From Draconibacterium sediminis (GTDB lineage Bacteria > Bacteroidota > Bacteroidia > Bacteroidales > Prolixibacteraceae), in NCBI RefSeq assembly GCF_000949475.1, contig NZ_JRHC01000005.1:1-64000 (forward strand): 64,000 nt of DNA, written 5' to 3'. Positions 56,139 to 64,000 of this stretch are shown here, in pieces. The position numbers and the translations under genes are program-made. Within the stretch, counting starts at the first letter, position 1; the number at the start of each line of letters is the position of its first letter. A model generated the notes under the pieces. It was not told where the DNA came from. It searched no databases and saw only the letters and a program-made list of their open reading frames with translations.

Positions 56139-56609
56139 ATGAATGAAAAGGATTTAATATTAAGAACCATTAATAACGGTATTGGAGATAAAAACACTTT
56201 CTATACATCCGAATCATTGAATTCGTTTATACTTAAAAATAAAAATAAAGAAGAAATTGAATTTTTAATAAAAGAAATAATTAATGAAAGACCGGAGCTA
56301 ATAAAAGTAATAAGCCTACAAAATTCACCGCTTAAAATAAGACCTTCCGGATTAATTGAATCATTTCTTAATTCAGGAGGTTTCTCAAAAATAGAATCTG
56401 AAGAGAAAGAAAGGAAATATTTAGAACTAAGAAAATCCAAAATAGATTTAGAACTTGCTGAAAAAATGCTTAAAGAGTATCCTAAAACTAAATGGATAGC
56501 AAGAATAAGTTTTCTTATCGGAATTGGTTTAGCACTTTTAGGATACTTTAATCAAAATGACTTAAGTTATAAAGAATCAACAACAAGGTTAAGTCCGAGA
56601 ATTGTGTAA
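56139..56609 (+). CDS. Orphan AT-rich protein with C-terminal membrane segment
   Basis: 156 residues of no recognised family. It is very rich in Lys, Glu, Ile and Asn, with predicted helices to about residue 115 and a membrane helix near 121-138 (ISFLIGIGLALLGYF). Codon use is much more AT-biased than the neighbours, which suggests recent acquisition. An inverted repeat lies just upstream. Function unknown. It is convergent with the helicase gene. Confidence 0.5.
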   Translation: MNEKDLILRTINNGIGDKNTFYTSESLNSFILKNKNKEEIEFLIKEIINERPELIKVISLQNSPLKIRPSGLIESFLNSGGFSKIESEEKERKYLELRKSKIDLELAEKMLKEYPKTKWIARISFLIGIGLALLGYFNQNDLSYKESTTRLSPRIV

Positions 56610-56673
56610 AGGATGTGACTTTAACTTTGTAAACTATGTGCCTTAACGAACATGTAACCATCGCCCAAAAAGC

Positions 56674-56708
56674 AAAAATGCCAACGAAAATCATCGTTGG
56701 CAATTTTA
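56674..56708 (-). terminator. Terminator of the DEAD-box helicase gene
   Basis: TGCCAACG, 8-base loop, CGTTGGCA, with a T-run on the - strand. It lies 6 bases beyond the helicase stop. Confidence 0.75.
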
Positions 56709-56713
56709 TACTG

Positions 56714-58036
56714 TTACTTTTTTCTTTTCTTCCGTTTCTGGCGCTCTTTTGTGCGCGAAAATTTATCTTCGAACGAACGTTTTGAAGAGCCTTTTCTTTT
56801 TTTCTGATGAAAAGCGCCCTGGAACGTAGGATCGTCAATTTTGCGCTGACGGTCGATCTCGCGCAGCATATCCTGGCTTTCTTTAAACTCCGATTCGACA
56901 ACTTCTATACCTTCGGGTAAATCCAAAAGCTGAATTTCCTGGCGCATCAAACTTTCAATCTTTTTCCAGTGCCACTCTGCCGCCGGATCGATTAAGGTAA
57001 TTGCGTCTCCTTTATTTCCGGCACGAGCAGTTCGGCCAATACGGTGGATATAGTCGTCGTAATCATTCGGTAAATCAAAGTTAATTACGTGGCTCACCTG
57101 GCTCACATCCATACCACGCGCCGAAACATCGGTAGTAATTAATATCCGAACTTCACCACTTTTAAATGCCTGGATGGAATTAATACGCGAGTTTTGCGCT
57201 TTGTTCGAATGGAGAATCCGTTTTTCGCCTTCCGCTTTTCGCTGAACCACTTTGTAAACACCCTCGGCATGTTCTTTTGTTTTCACAAAAATTACCACAC
57301 GCGTAAATTTCTCTTCATCCTGAAGCAGGTGTTTGATGAGGTTTAGTTTTGTTCTGTAATTCGGAACTTTATAGCAGGTTTGTGTTACCAAACCAACCGG
57401 AGTGGCCGATGGTGCTATTTCCAATTTATCGTAGTGATCGAGAAATTCTTCTGCAAGCTTTTCAATCTTTTCCGAGAAGGTAGCCGAAAACAACAGGTTT
57501 TGCCTGCGCGACGGAATAATTTCCTGAAGTTGTTTGATTTGAGGGATAAATCCCATGTCGAGCATACGGTCGGCTTCGTCGATTACCAGGTATTTTACCT
57601 TTTTTAACCGCAGCGCACCGACCTGGTACAAATCCCACAGACGGCCCGGTGTGGCAACCAGAATATCAATTCCCGGTTCCAGCAAAGCAGCATGTTTTGT
57701 CCAGCCAATACCTCCAAATACCGCCGCATGGCGCAACTCCGAGTAACCAGTTAATTCTGCAATATCTTCACCCACCTGAATCGATAATTCGCGTGTTGGA
57801 ACAAGAATTACTACACGCGGATCAACTCCTTCCGGCTTTTTTAAACGAGATAGCAAGGGAAGCAGGTAAGCCGCCGTTTTTCCGGTTCCGGTTTGGGCCA
57901 CACCAACAATATTCACCCCCGAATTTATTTTCGGAATAGCTCTTTCCTGAATGGGTGTTGGCGTAGTAAAACCAATATCGTCGAGCGATTTTAATATCGA
58001 TTTTGCAACTTTTAAATCTTCAAAAGTCTTCTTCAT
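56714..58036 (-). CDS. DEAD-box RNA helicase
   Basis: 440 residues from the ATG at 58036 (an upstream start at 58057 would add 7). The family motifs are complete: Q motif (PTPIQERAIP), AQTGTGKT, PTRELSIQ, DEAD (VIDEADRML), SAT, and HRIGRTARAG. A basic tail (about 400-440, KKRKGSSKRSFEDKFSRTKERQKRKKRKK) probably binds RNA. It resembles RhlE-type helicases and likely helps RNA remodelling or ribosome assembly. No operon partners. Confidence 0.95.
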   Translation of the reverse strand: MKKTFEDLKVAKSILKSLDDIGFTTPTPIQERAIPKINSGVNIVGVAQTGTGKTAAYLLPLLSRLKKPEGVDPRVVILVPTRELSIQVGEDIAELTGYSELRHAAVFGGIGWTKHAALLEPGIDILVATPGRLWDLYQVGALRLKKVKYLVIDEADRMLDMGFIPQIKQLQEIIPSRRQNLLFSATFSEKIEKLAEEFLDHYDKLEIAPSATPVGLVTQTCYKVPNYRTKLNLIKHLLQDEEKFTRVVIFVKTKEHAEGVYKVVQRKAEGEKRILHSNKAQNSRINSIQAFKSGEVRILITTDVSARGMDVSQVSHVINFDLPNDYDDYIHRIGRTARAGNKGDAITLIDPAAEWHWKKIESLMRQEIQLLDLPEGIEVVESEFKESQDMLREIDRQRKIDDPTFQGAFHQKKRKGSSKRSFEDKFSRTKERQKRKKRKK

Positions 58037-58074
58037 TCTATAAAATTTAGAAAACAACGTTTTCTGTTTCGGTG

Positions 58075-58082
58075 CAAAATTA
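58075..58082 (-). promoter_or_regulatory. Candidate -7 box for the helicase gene
   Basis: On the - strand TAATTTTG, matching TAnnTTTG, 38 bases upstream of the ATG at 58036, with a partial -33 (ATTG) at 58104-58107. It lies just before the end of dprA. Confidence 0.4.
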
Positions 58083-58097
58083 GAAAATAAAGCCGAC

Positions 58098-59201
58098 TTA
58101 CCTCAATTTGTACATTTTACCGGGCAACGCATGCACCAGGTTTTTAAATTCGAGGTTTAACATTGTGGCTGAAATACGGCTTACCGGAAGTTTTATTTCT
58201 GCCGAAATCTGATCGATAAAAAGTTCGCCTTTTTCTTTTAACAGGTCAACTACTTTTTGTTCGTTGGGATTTAAATCGATAAACAAACTCGACTGCACGG
58301 CGTCAACTTTATCGGGTTTTTCCCAACCCATAAAATATTCCAGGTCGTTGATGCCTTCAATTAAAGTCGCTCCGTTATTTCTTATCAGAAGGTTACAGCC
58401 TTTTGAGTAAGTGTCGCCTGCGCGGCCCGGGAACGCAAAAACATCGCGGTTATACGATGAGGCAATATCGGCAGTAATGAGCGAGCCTCCTTTTTGGGCC
58501 GATTCCACCACAATTGTGGCATCGGCCAATCCGGCAATAATACGGTTGCGTTTTATAAAATTAGCCGGGTCTATTTTGGTGTTGCTCGGAAAATCGGTAA
58601 CAATTCCACCACATTCCAGCATTTTTTCCGCCGTTTGTTTGTGTATGGCCGGGTAAAGCGTATCGAGCCCATGAGCAATAACGCCAACGGTGGGCAGATT
58701 GTAGTTCAGGGCACAACGGTGGGCTTGTACATCAATACCATAAGCCAAACCACTAACGATCAAAATATTGTATTTTCGTTCGGCAAATTCACGGCACAGA
58801 TTTTCTACTATTGTCCGACCGTATTCGGTGGCGTTACGCGTACCCACAATGCTGATTACCCGCTCAGTATCGAGATTCATGTTCCCTTTGGTGTAAATAA
58901 TAAGTGGTGCGTCAACACAACTTTTTAGCCGGCGTGGATAAGTGGCGTCGGTATAAAAATGGATGTCGATTCCGTTTTTATCAATGTACTCCAGTTCCTT
59001 TTCTGCCAGTGGCAGCACATTGTTTTTCTTTATCTGGCGGGCATAAGCTTCTCCAATTCCGGGAACTTTTGTTAATGCTTTGGCCGATTGCGAAAAAACA
59101 CCTTCGGCGCTGCCAATATAGGCAACCAGGTTGCGGGCAAGAATACCTCCAATATTGGGAAGCATCGATAGTGCCACTTTGTATTTAAGGTCTTCGTTCA
59201 T
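58098..59201 (-). CDS. dprA: DNA-processing protein DprA (Smf)
   Basis: 367 residues. A short N-terminal helix-hairpin-helix region (about 1-70, LPNIGGILARNLV, KVPGIGEAYARQI) is followed by the Rossmann-like DprA domain (about 75-290) with SIVGTRNATEYG, VSGLAYGIDVQAH and FPGRAGDTYSKGCNLLI, then a C-terminal winged-helix (about 305-367). DprA loads RecA onto incoming single-stranded DNA in natural transformation. The next gene upstream is the 150-residue membrane protein at 59221, 19 bases away. Confidence 0.94.
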   Translation of the reverse strand: MNEDLKYKVALSMLPNIGGILARNLVAYIGSAEGVFSQSAKALTKVPGIGEAYARQIKKNNVLPLAEKELEYIDKNGIDIHFYTDATYPRRLKSCVDAPLIIYTKGNMNLDTERVISIVGTRNATEYGRTIVENLCREFAERKYNILIVSGLAYGIDVQAHRCALNYNLPTVGVIAHGLDTLYPAIHKQTAEKMLECGGIVTDFPSNTKIDPANFIKRNRIIAGLADATIVVESAQKGGSLITADIASSYNRDVFAFPGRAGDTYSKGCNLLIRNNGATLIEGINDLEYFMGWEKPDKVDAVQSSLFIDLNPNEQKVVDLLKEKGELFIDQISAEIKLPVSRISATMLNLEFKNLVHALPGKMYKLR

Positions 59202-59220
59202 AAGTGCAGGGAGTTCGGGC

Positions 59221-59673
59221 TTAGTTTTTTATGATTGAATTTAGCGATTCCTGAATACGTTCGCGGTCTTCGATAGTTAAGCCAGCCAGGCTAACAACCG
59301 GGTATTCGGCTATTCCCCGATCGGTTTTTATTACAAGCGTTAAATCGGATAATTTACCAAAAAATGAATCTTCGAAAAGCGCCTTTCTTAAACGATACTT
59401 GGGAAATTCAATGGAATTATAGGCCTTTCCGGTAAAACTGATCACTTTGTAATAGCGAAGAATAATTTTGTCTGCATCGTCGGAATATTCGATGTATTGA
59501 TAATCGGCCACATGAAAATAAAGGTACCACATGGAGAAAACGCCCAACCCGGCCAGTGCAAGCAGAACATGGTCGAGTAAAAACAGCGCCAGAATACCCA
59601 GCGCAATTAGTATGGAAACCAGGAAGAATATTTTTTTGATCTTCGAAACCTTTTCGGTGTTTTTTATTGTCAT
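59221..59673 (-). CDS. Small membrane protein with PH-like domain
   Basis: 150 residues. Two membrane helices (about 12-32 and 34-54) are followed by a beta-rich cytosolic part (about 58-150) resembling bacterial PH-like domains, with no family name recognised. It starts 19 bases upstream of dprA on the same strand, so it may be co-transcribed. Function unknown. Confidence 0.6.
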   Translation of the reverse strand: MTIKNTEKVSKIKKIFFLVSILIALGILALFLLDHVLLALAGLGVFSMWYLYFHVADYQYIEYSDDADKIILRYYKVISFTGKAYNSIEFPKYRLRKALFEDSFFGKLSDLTLVIKTDRGIAEYPVVSLAGLTIEDRERIQESLNSIIKN

Positions 59674-59770
59674 CGTTCGTTATTAAATATCTAAAACTAT
59701 TGCCACGGGCACCCTTAAAAAAAGGCAATGCCATTTTTATTGTAACTTTATCGCAATTTAGCAGCTACTT

Positions 59771-60835
59771 ATGGGAAATTCAAAAATTTACTCTAAAATA
59801 ATTTACAGCCGAAAGTTGGAACAGGAACTTCAGGCTTATATCGATAACTATCCAAAGGGCAAAGTGTTTCTTGCTACCGAAGAAACCGTTGATAAACTTT
59901 GGGTAGCCAACCTGGATAATTTTCTGGCAGAAAACAACATTAAAAAAGTTGTTGTTCCGGCCGGAGAGCGCAATAAAAAAATTGGTTCGGTTGAAACCAT
60001 CTGGCAGTTTTTATCGGAAAACGAGGGCGACCGCAAATCCTTACTTATTAATATTGGTGGAGGAATGCTTACCGATCTTGCCGGTTTTGCAGCCAGCACT
60101 TTTAAACGCGGAATTGATTTTCTGAATGTGCCAACAACCTTGTTATCGCAGGTTGACGCCTCGGTGGGTGGGAAAACCGGGTTTAATTTTAACGGATTAA
60201 AAAACGAAATTGGCGTATTTAAAGAACCGGTTGCCGTTCTTATAAATACCGATTTTTTGAAAACCATCGATCGTAACAATTTTATTTCGGGGTTTGCCGA
60301 AATGATCAAACACGGACTGATTCACAGTCCGGAACACCTGGCAGAGCTGAAAGATTTTAATTTCGATACTATTGATTACGATCTGTTACAGGAAATCATC
60401 CGCCACTCGGTAAACGTGAAAGAATATTTCGTAGCCAACGACCTTACCGAAAACAATATTCGAAAAGCACTGAATTTCGGGCACACGGTTGGTCATGCTT
60501 TCGAAAGTCTGGCCATGAAACAGAACCGGCCCGTTTTGCATGGTTACGCTGTTGCTTATGCCATGATCGCCGAATTGTTCCTGTCGGTGAAAATGTGTGG
60601 TTTTCCGCAAGCCGATTGCGATGAGCTGACCAAATGGATGTTGGATATTTACGGCAAATTCGAAATTGAAGAGACCGATTTTGAAGCTTTGTATCAATTG
60701 ATGACGCACGACAAAAAGAACGAATCAGGGCGAATTAATTTTACCCTGCTTCCAAAAGTTGGCGAAATTGCCATCAACCAGAATTGCAGCAAAGAACTGA
60801 TTCTGGAGGCGCTTAAATTCTATAAAAGTCTGTAA
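59771..60835 (+). CDS. aroB: 3-dehydroquinate synthase
   Basis: 354 residues. NAD+ and Zn2+ dependent enzyme of the shikimate pathway. The motifs GGGMLTDLAGFAASTFKRG, VPTTLLSQVDASVGGKTG and the His-rich zinc site NFGHTVGHAFES are clear. Its last bases directly precede the aroA reading, giving aroB-aroA translation coupling. Shikimate pathway enzymes feed aromatic amino acids and folate. Confidence 0.96.
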   Translation: MGNSKIYSKIIYSRKLEQELQAYIDNYPKGKVFLATEETVDKLWVANLDNFLAENNIKKVVVPAGERNKKIGSVETIWQFLSENEGDRKSLLINIGGGMLTDLAGFAASTFKRGIDFLNVPTTLLSQVDASVGGKTGFNFNGLKNEIGVFKEPVAVLINTDFLKTIDRNNFISGFAEMIKHGLIHSPEHLAELKDFNFDTIDYDLLQEIIRHSVNVKEYFVANDLTENNIRKALNFGHTVGHAFESLAMKQNRPVLHGYAVAYAMIAELFLSVKMCGFPQADCDELTKWMLDIYGKFEIEETDFEALYQLMTHDKKNESGRINFTLLPKVGEIAINQNCSKELILEALKFYKSL

Positions 60836-60868
60836 TTGACAGACGGAATTCATTTTATTACTTCTGAC

Positions 60869-62104
60869 ATGATTTACCAGGTAACTACCGAAATAAAAGA
60901 AATTAAGGGAGCAATTAATCTTCCGGCTTCAAAAAGTATAAGCAACCGGGCACTCATTATTAATGCTTTAAGTTACAGCCCGTATCCGATTCGAAACCTG
61001 TCGGACAGTGACGATACAAAAGTTTTGACGGCAGCATTGTTTTCAAACAGCAATAAATTCGATATCGGGCATGCGGGAACCGCGATGCGTTTTCTTACCG
61101 CTTTTCTGGCAAAAATTGTTGGCGAGTGGGAGATAACCGGATCGGAGCGCATGCAGCAACGCCCCATTTCTATTTTGGTAGATGCGCTAAATAAACTGGG
61201 TGCACAAATTGAGTACCTGGGGACTGAAGGCTGTCCGCCGCTGAAGATTTTGGGTTCGCATTTAAAAGGGCAAACCATTGAGTTGGATGGAAGTGTTTCG
61301 AGCCAATATATTTCGGCGCTTTTACTAATTGCTCCAACCATTGAAAACGGACTGACTTTAAAGCTGAAAGGCAATGTCACATCACGATCATACATAAAAC
61401 TTACGCTGGAATTGATGGCAAAATTTGGCATTCAGTACCGCTGGGACGATAACGAGATATTTGTGCCGGAGCAAAAATATTTTGCCCTCGATTTTACCTG
61501 CGAAGCCGACTGGTCGGGTGCTTCGTACTGGTACCAGATTATGGCGCTGGTTGACAATGGTGAGCTATTGCTGGAGAATCTGTTACTCGATAGTTTGCAA
61601 GGCGATGCCAACATTGCCGCCTGGTTTGAGCAGTTTGGAGTTACTTCAACACAAAAAGAAGAGGGTGTTCTGTTGGAAAAACACAAAAACCGTCAGCCGG
61701 AGAAACTGGTACTTGATTTTATTGAAAATCCCGATGTGGCGCAAACCATGGCGTGTTTGTGTGTGGCTAAAAATATTCCGTTTCACTTTTCAGGTTTAAA
61801 AACCCTGAAGATCAAAGAAACTGACCGGATTACGGCGCTGCAAAACGAGTTGGCAAAATTTGGAGCGTCCATAGCCGAACCTCAGTTTGGAGAACTGGCC
61901 TGGGATGGAAAACTTGATCAGGAACAACAGGAAGAAAATCCAATTATAAATACCTACCACGATCACCGCATGGCACTGGCTTTTGCGCCAATGGCTTTAG
62001 CGGGCTTTTCGATGCGAATTGATGATCCGATGGTGGTTACCAAATCGTACCCCGGTTTTTGGGAAGACCTGAAACAGGTGGGTTTTTCGATTGAAGCGGA
62101 TTAG
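60869..62104 (+). CDS. aroA: 3-phosphoshikimate 1-carboxyvinyltransferase (EPSP synthase)
   Basis: 411 residues from the ATG at 60869; the TTG at 60836, directly after aroB, is less likely. Substrate motifs: SKSISNRALI (about 20-29), GHAGTAMRFLTAF (about 67-79), QRPISILVDAL, and KIKETDRITAL. The usual GNAGTAMRPL reads GHAGTAMRFL here, with His for Asn and Phe for Pro. Its 3' end is followed by an inverted repeat (62105-62182) that may help stop transcription. Confidence 0.95.
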   Translation: MIYQVTTEIKEIKGAINLPASKSISNRALIINALSYSPYPIRNLSDSDDTKVLTAALFSNSNKFDIGHAGTAMRFLTAFLAKIVGEWEITGSERMQQRPISILVDALNKLGAQIEYLGTEGCPPLKILGSHLKGQTIELDGSVSSQYISALLLIAPTIENGLTLKLKGNVTSRSYIKLTLELMAKFGIQYRWDDNEIFVPEQKYFALDFTCEADWSGASYWYQIMALVDNGELLLENLLLDSLQGDANIAAWFEQFGVTSTQKEEGVLLEKHKNRQPEKLVLDFIENPDVAQTMACLCVAKNIPFHFSGLKTLKIKETDRITALQNELAKFGASIAEPQFGELAWDGKLDQEQQEENPIINTYHDHRMALAFAPMALAGFSMRIDDPMVVTKSYPGFWEDLKQVGFSIEAD

Positions 62105-62182
62105 AACGCCGGTGACGCTGATTGAGAAGATAATCGCTGATAAAACGCTGTGAAAATCATTTGTATCAGTGTCATCAGCGTT
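62105..62182. repeat. Long imperfect inverted repeat after aroA
   Basis: 18-base arms (62105-62122 and 62165-62182) match at 15 positions and flank a 42-base loop. The arms read AACGC-GTGAC-CTGAT-like sequence. No T-run follows. It lies between convergent genes aroA and the NagX-like gene. Confidence 0.65.
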
Positions 62183-62189
62183 CTATATC

Positions 62190-63284
62190 TTATAGTTTTA
62201 TAAATATCTTCTTCTTATAAAGGATCCAGGCCGGAATAAAATTGAAGCCAATAAACAGGGCGGCATACAAAAAGCTGCCCATTTCCATACTCCAACCGGT
62301 GTTTTCAAACATACTCATCCAGTGGTTGTTTAAGCTGCTTCCACCAAATTTCCAGGAATAAAAAGGCAGGCGCCACACATCGGCCAGTACATAAACGGCG
62401 ATGGCATTCGAGCCAAATATAATTCCTGGTTTGGTTAAACGTGTACGGCCAAGCATATCCACAAAAAAGATACTCACAGCTAAAACCATTCCTGCCAGTC
62501 CCGAAGTAACCATTACAAACGAACTGGTCCAGATATTTTTATTGATTGGGAAGATATAATTCCAGAAATAGCCGATAATAAAAGCAAAAAACGAAAAGGC
62601 GAAAAGGTAAATTACTTTTCGTTCAGCAGGTAGTTTGCTAAGCACCAAATGACCAGCCAGCATTCCGGTAATTCCGGTGGCGATGGCCGGAAATGTACTT
62701 AGCAGTCCTTCCGGATCCCATGTTTTCTGCCACAAATAACCGGGCAGGAATTTGCTGTCGACCCAGGCAGCAATATTGGCACCGGGTTCCAGCATTACTT
62801 TTCCGTAACCGGGAGTAGGTATCAACATCATCACGAGCCAGTAAATTACAAGCAAAGCTCCGGCAACAATGGCCTGGGTTTTCCATTTCGAGTTCAGGAA
62901 TAAAAAGGCACAGGCTAAAAATACAATGGCAATTCGCTGCAGTACTCCGGCAATCCGCACATCTTCGAAACTAAAGCTGGGGAACAACCAAAGCAAAATG
63001 CCAACTGCAAATATTTTTATCGAACGAAAAACGATTTTCCTGTACATCGGGCCTTTGTCAACACCTGCGTTCAGTCGTTTGGTGTAGGCCAATGCGATGG
63101 ACACGCCAACGATAAATATAAAAAACGGAAATATCAGGTCGGTTGGGGTTAAACCATTCCAGCTGGCGTGTTCCAGCGGCGGATAAATATGTGCCCAGGT
63201 TGCAGGATTGTTTACCATTATCATTGCGGCAATTGTAAATCCGCGGAAGGCGTCAAGCGAAATAAGTCTTTTAAATTCAGCCAT
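62190..63284 (-). CDS. Heparan-alpha-glucosaminide acetyltransferase-like (NagX/DUF5009) membrane protein
   Basis: 364 residues with ten or so hydrophobic helices. The start LISLDAFRGFTIAAMIMVNNPATWAHIYPPLEHASWNG is typical of NagX/HGSNAT-like acyltransferases, in which a conserved Asp/His region lies near residues 10 and 32-40. Such proteins transfer acyl groups to sugars across the inner membrane, in some cases amino sugars. Its substrate is inferred. Ends 7 bases after the inverted repeat. Confidence 0.82.
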   Translation of the reverse strand: MAEFKRLISLDAFRGFTIAAMIMVNNPATWAHIYPPLEHASWNGLTPTDLIFPFFIFIVGVSIALAYTKRLNAGVDKGPMYRKIVFRSIKIFAVGILLWLFPSFSFEDVRIAGVLQRIAIVFLACAFLFLNSKWKTQAIVAGALLVIYWLVMMLIPTPGYGKVMLEPGANIAAWVDSKFLPGYLWQKTWDPEGLLSTFPAIATGITGMLAGHLVLSKLPAERKVIYLFAFSFFAFIIGYFWNYIFPINKNIWTSSFVMVTSGLAGMVLAVSIFFVDMLGRTRLTKPGIIFGSNAIAVYVLADVWRLPFYSWKFGGSSLNNHWMSMFENTGWSMEMGSFLYAALFIGFNFIPAWILYKKKIFIKL

Positions 63285-63350
63285 TTTGTTTATTTGGTTT
63301 AGTAAAATATTCTAATAGACTTAAAATTGTTTTTAAAAATATTAGAAAGT

Positions 63351-63380
63351 CAAACTTAGCAAAAATATTGTGATGAGAAA
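63351..63380 (-). promoter_or_regulatory. Promoter candidate for the NagX-like gene
   Basis: On the - strand TAAGTTTG at 63351-63358 with TTTC at 63377-63380 at 18-base spacing. The start would be near 63344, about 60 bases before the ATG at 63284. Confidence 0.4.
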
Positions 63381-63519
63381 GATGGCCGTTTAAAATTATT
63401 CGATTACTTGAATTTTGTCCGAATGTGGGTGACTTCGAACCTTTTCCTCGTGCTTGGGAATGCAGTTTTAAGAGATGAGGTAGATGGTTAAAACCTGTTG
63501 GTGGAGTTAATAATCAGAC

Positions 63520-63569
63520 TTCGACTGCGCTCAGCCTGACAGTCACAGTGAGCGGAGTCGAACTGTGAC
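63520..63569. repeat. Overlapping inverted repeats
   Basis: Arms 63520-63533 and 63549-63562 pair over 14 bases with one mismatch. A second pair, GTCACAGT (63542-63549) and ACTGTGAC (63562-63569), overlaps it, so two alternative hairpins are possible. Close relatives of this sequence are, as I recall, common between genes in Bacteroidota. Confidence 0.7.
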
Positions 63570-63613
63570 AATATGTTATAAATTAATTCCGCTGCTGAGT
63601 TCGATTTAACCTT

Positions 63614-64000
63614 TTATTTCCGCTTTTTCTGAAAAAACTCCTGCAACAATTCAGCGCACTCGGTTTCAAAAATACCGCTAACAATTTCTGTTTTCGGATG
63701 AAGTGCTTTGGCTGCAAATTTTTTAAAACCACGTTTTTCATCGGAGGCGCCATAAACGATTTTGCCAATTTGCGACCAGCCCAATGCGCCGGCACACATT
63801 ACGCAGGGTTCCAGTGTTACATAAAGCGTGCAGTCGTTCAGGTATTTTCCGCCCAATAAGTTGGCCGCTGCAGTAATGGCCTGCATTTCGGCATGCGCGG
63901 TTACATCATTCAGGGTTTCGGTAAGGTTGTGGGCGCGTGCAATTATCTTACCTTTTGATACCACCACGGCTCCAACCGGAATTTCGCCTTCGTCAAAAGC
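63614..64000 (-). CDS. tadA: tRNA-specific adenosine deaminase TadA-like, cut by the window edge
   Basis: Partial: 128 codons visible, with the start beyond position 64000. The zinc-deaminase motifs are present, HAE (TAHAEMQAI) and PCVMCAGAL, with the upstream GEIPVGAVVV segment also typical of TadA. TadA deaminates A34 of tRNA-Arg to inosine. The C-terminus ends in a basic FQKKRK. A guanine or cytosine deaminase is the alternative, less likely. Confidence 0.85.
   Translation of the reverse strand, partial: AFDEGEIPVGAVVVSKGKIIARAHNLTETLNDVTAHAEMQAITAAANLLGGKYLNDCTLYVTLEPCVMCAGALGWSQIGKIVYGASDEKRGFKKFAAKALHPKTEIVSGIFETECAELLQEFFQKKRK

Larger units (their letters stand above)
63285..63613. 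other. Intergenic gap (329 bp)
   Basis: Contains a promoter candidate (63351-63380), a long inverted repeat (63520-63569) and nothing else recognised. No tRNA or ORF is seen. Confidence 0.5.

Noticed and set aside
63285-63613. tRNA in the last intergenic gap
   Set aside because: No cloverleaf or GTTCGAATCC-type T-arm is found; the GTCGAA stretches belong to the inverted repeat.

Overview
The window looks like a chromosomal segment of a member of the Bacteroidota, probably an environmental Bacteroidales/Marinilabiliales-type organism (the order is an inference). Supporting signs are the AT-leaning composition, promoters of the Bacteroidota form TTTG-N19-21-TAnnTTTG in front of several genes, few Shine-Dalgarno sequences, a Bacteroidota-type putative porin, a DUF479-type ACP phosphodiesterase, and a class-typical mreBCD-mrdA-rodA cluster. 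I found no rRNA, tRNA, CRISPR array, insertion sequence, transposase, phage gene or restriction/defence island. Most of the window is ordinary chromosome.

Layout. 1-9788: porin, CoA-type Nudix hydrolase, LLM flavin oxidoreductase, LolC/E-like permease, LPG-synthase-TM protein, then rsmA-mgtE and a MacB-like permease. 10026-17411: purH, then mreB-mreC-mreD-mrdA-rodA for cell elongation. 17468-23860: a KamA-like radical SAM protein, an AcpH-like protein, a PfkB-fold protein that lacks its catalytic Asp, a DUF1338/HglS-like dioxygenase, PPK2 and an unassigned ATP-grasp-like protein. 23931-29543: an efflux gene set (adaptor, FtsX-type permease, TolC, second adaptor) with no ATPase gene. 29788-36590: an EamA transporter, a 61-aa membrane peptide, pgi, a CDP-alcohol phosphotransferase, gpsA, a 90-aa helical protein and a DUF2817 zinc peptidase. 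36721-43034: DUF819, a fused 5-oxoprolinase/hydantoinase and an Nramp-like transporter that lacks the metal-binding motifs. 43224-49294: an ADP-ribosylglycohydrolase-like lipoprotein, a GNAT and two secreted alpha/beta hydrolases, a membrane-tethered lone receiver domain and a second DUF819 protein. 49434-55452: a DUF481 protein, nnrDE, a HAD protein and a PAS-PAS hybrid histidine kinase with a long leader, preceded by a possible small RNA. 55453-64000: a repeat-rich gap, an AT-rich orphan ORF, a DEAD-box helicase, dprA, a small membrane protein, aroB-aroA, an NagX-like acyltransferase and a partial tadA.

How the genes work together. The clearest functional units are cell elongation (mreBCD, PBP2, RodA), two consecutive shikimate-pathway genes (aroB-aroA), the tripartite efflux set, and the probable 5-oxoproline unit (Nramp-like transporter plus OplAH, with DUF819 downstream). 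The best leads for something undescribed are the 5-oxoproline unit with its non-metal Nramp-like partner, the PPK2 neighbour of unknown function, the PfkB protein with Met at the catalytic Asp position, the membrane-tethered lone receiver, and the structured non-coding stretch 52913-53208. No single locus here stands out as a complete new system. Intergenic palindromes of at least four unrelated types (2752-2773, 55536-55793, 62105-62182, 63520-63569) and a heptamer tandem repeat (36603-36630) are the main non-genic structures.
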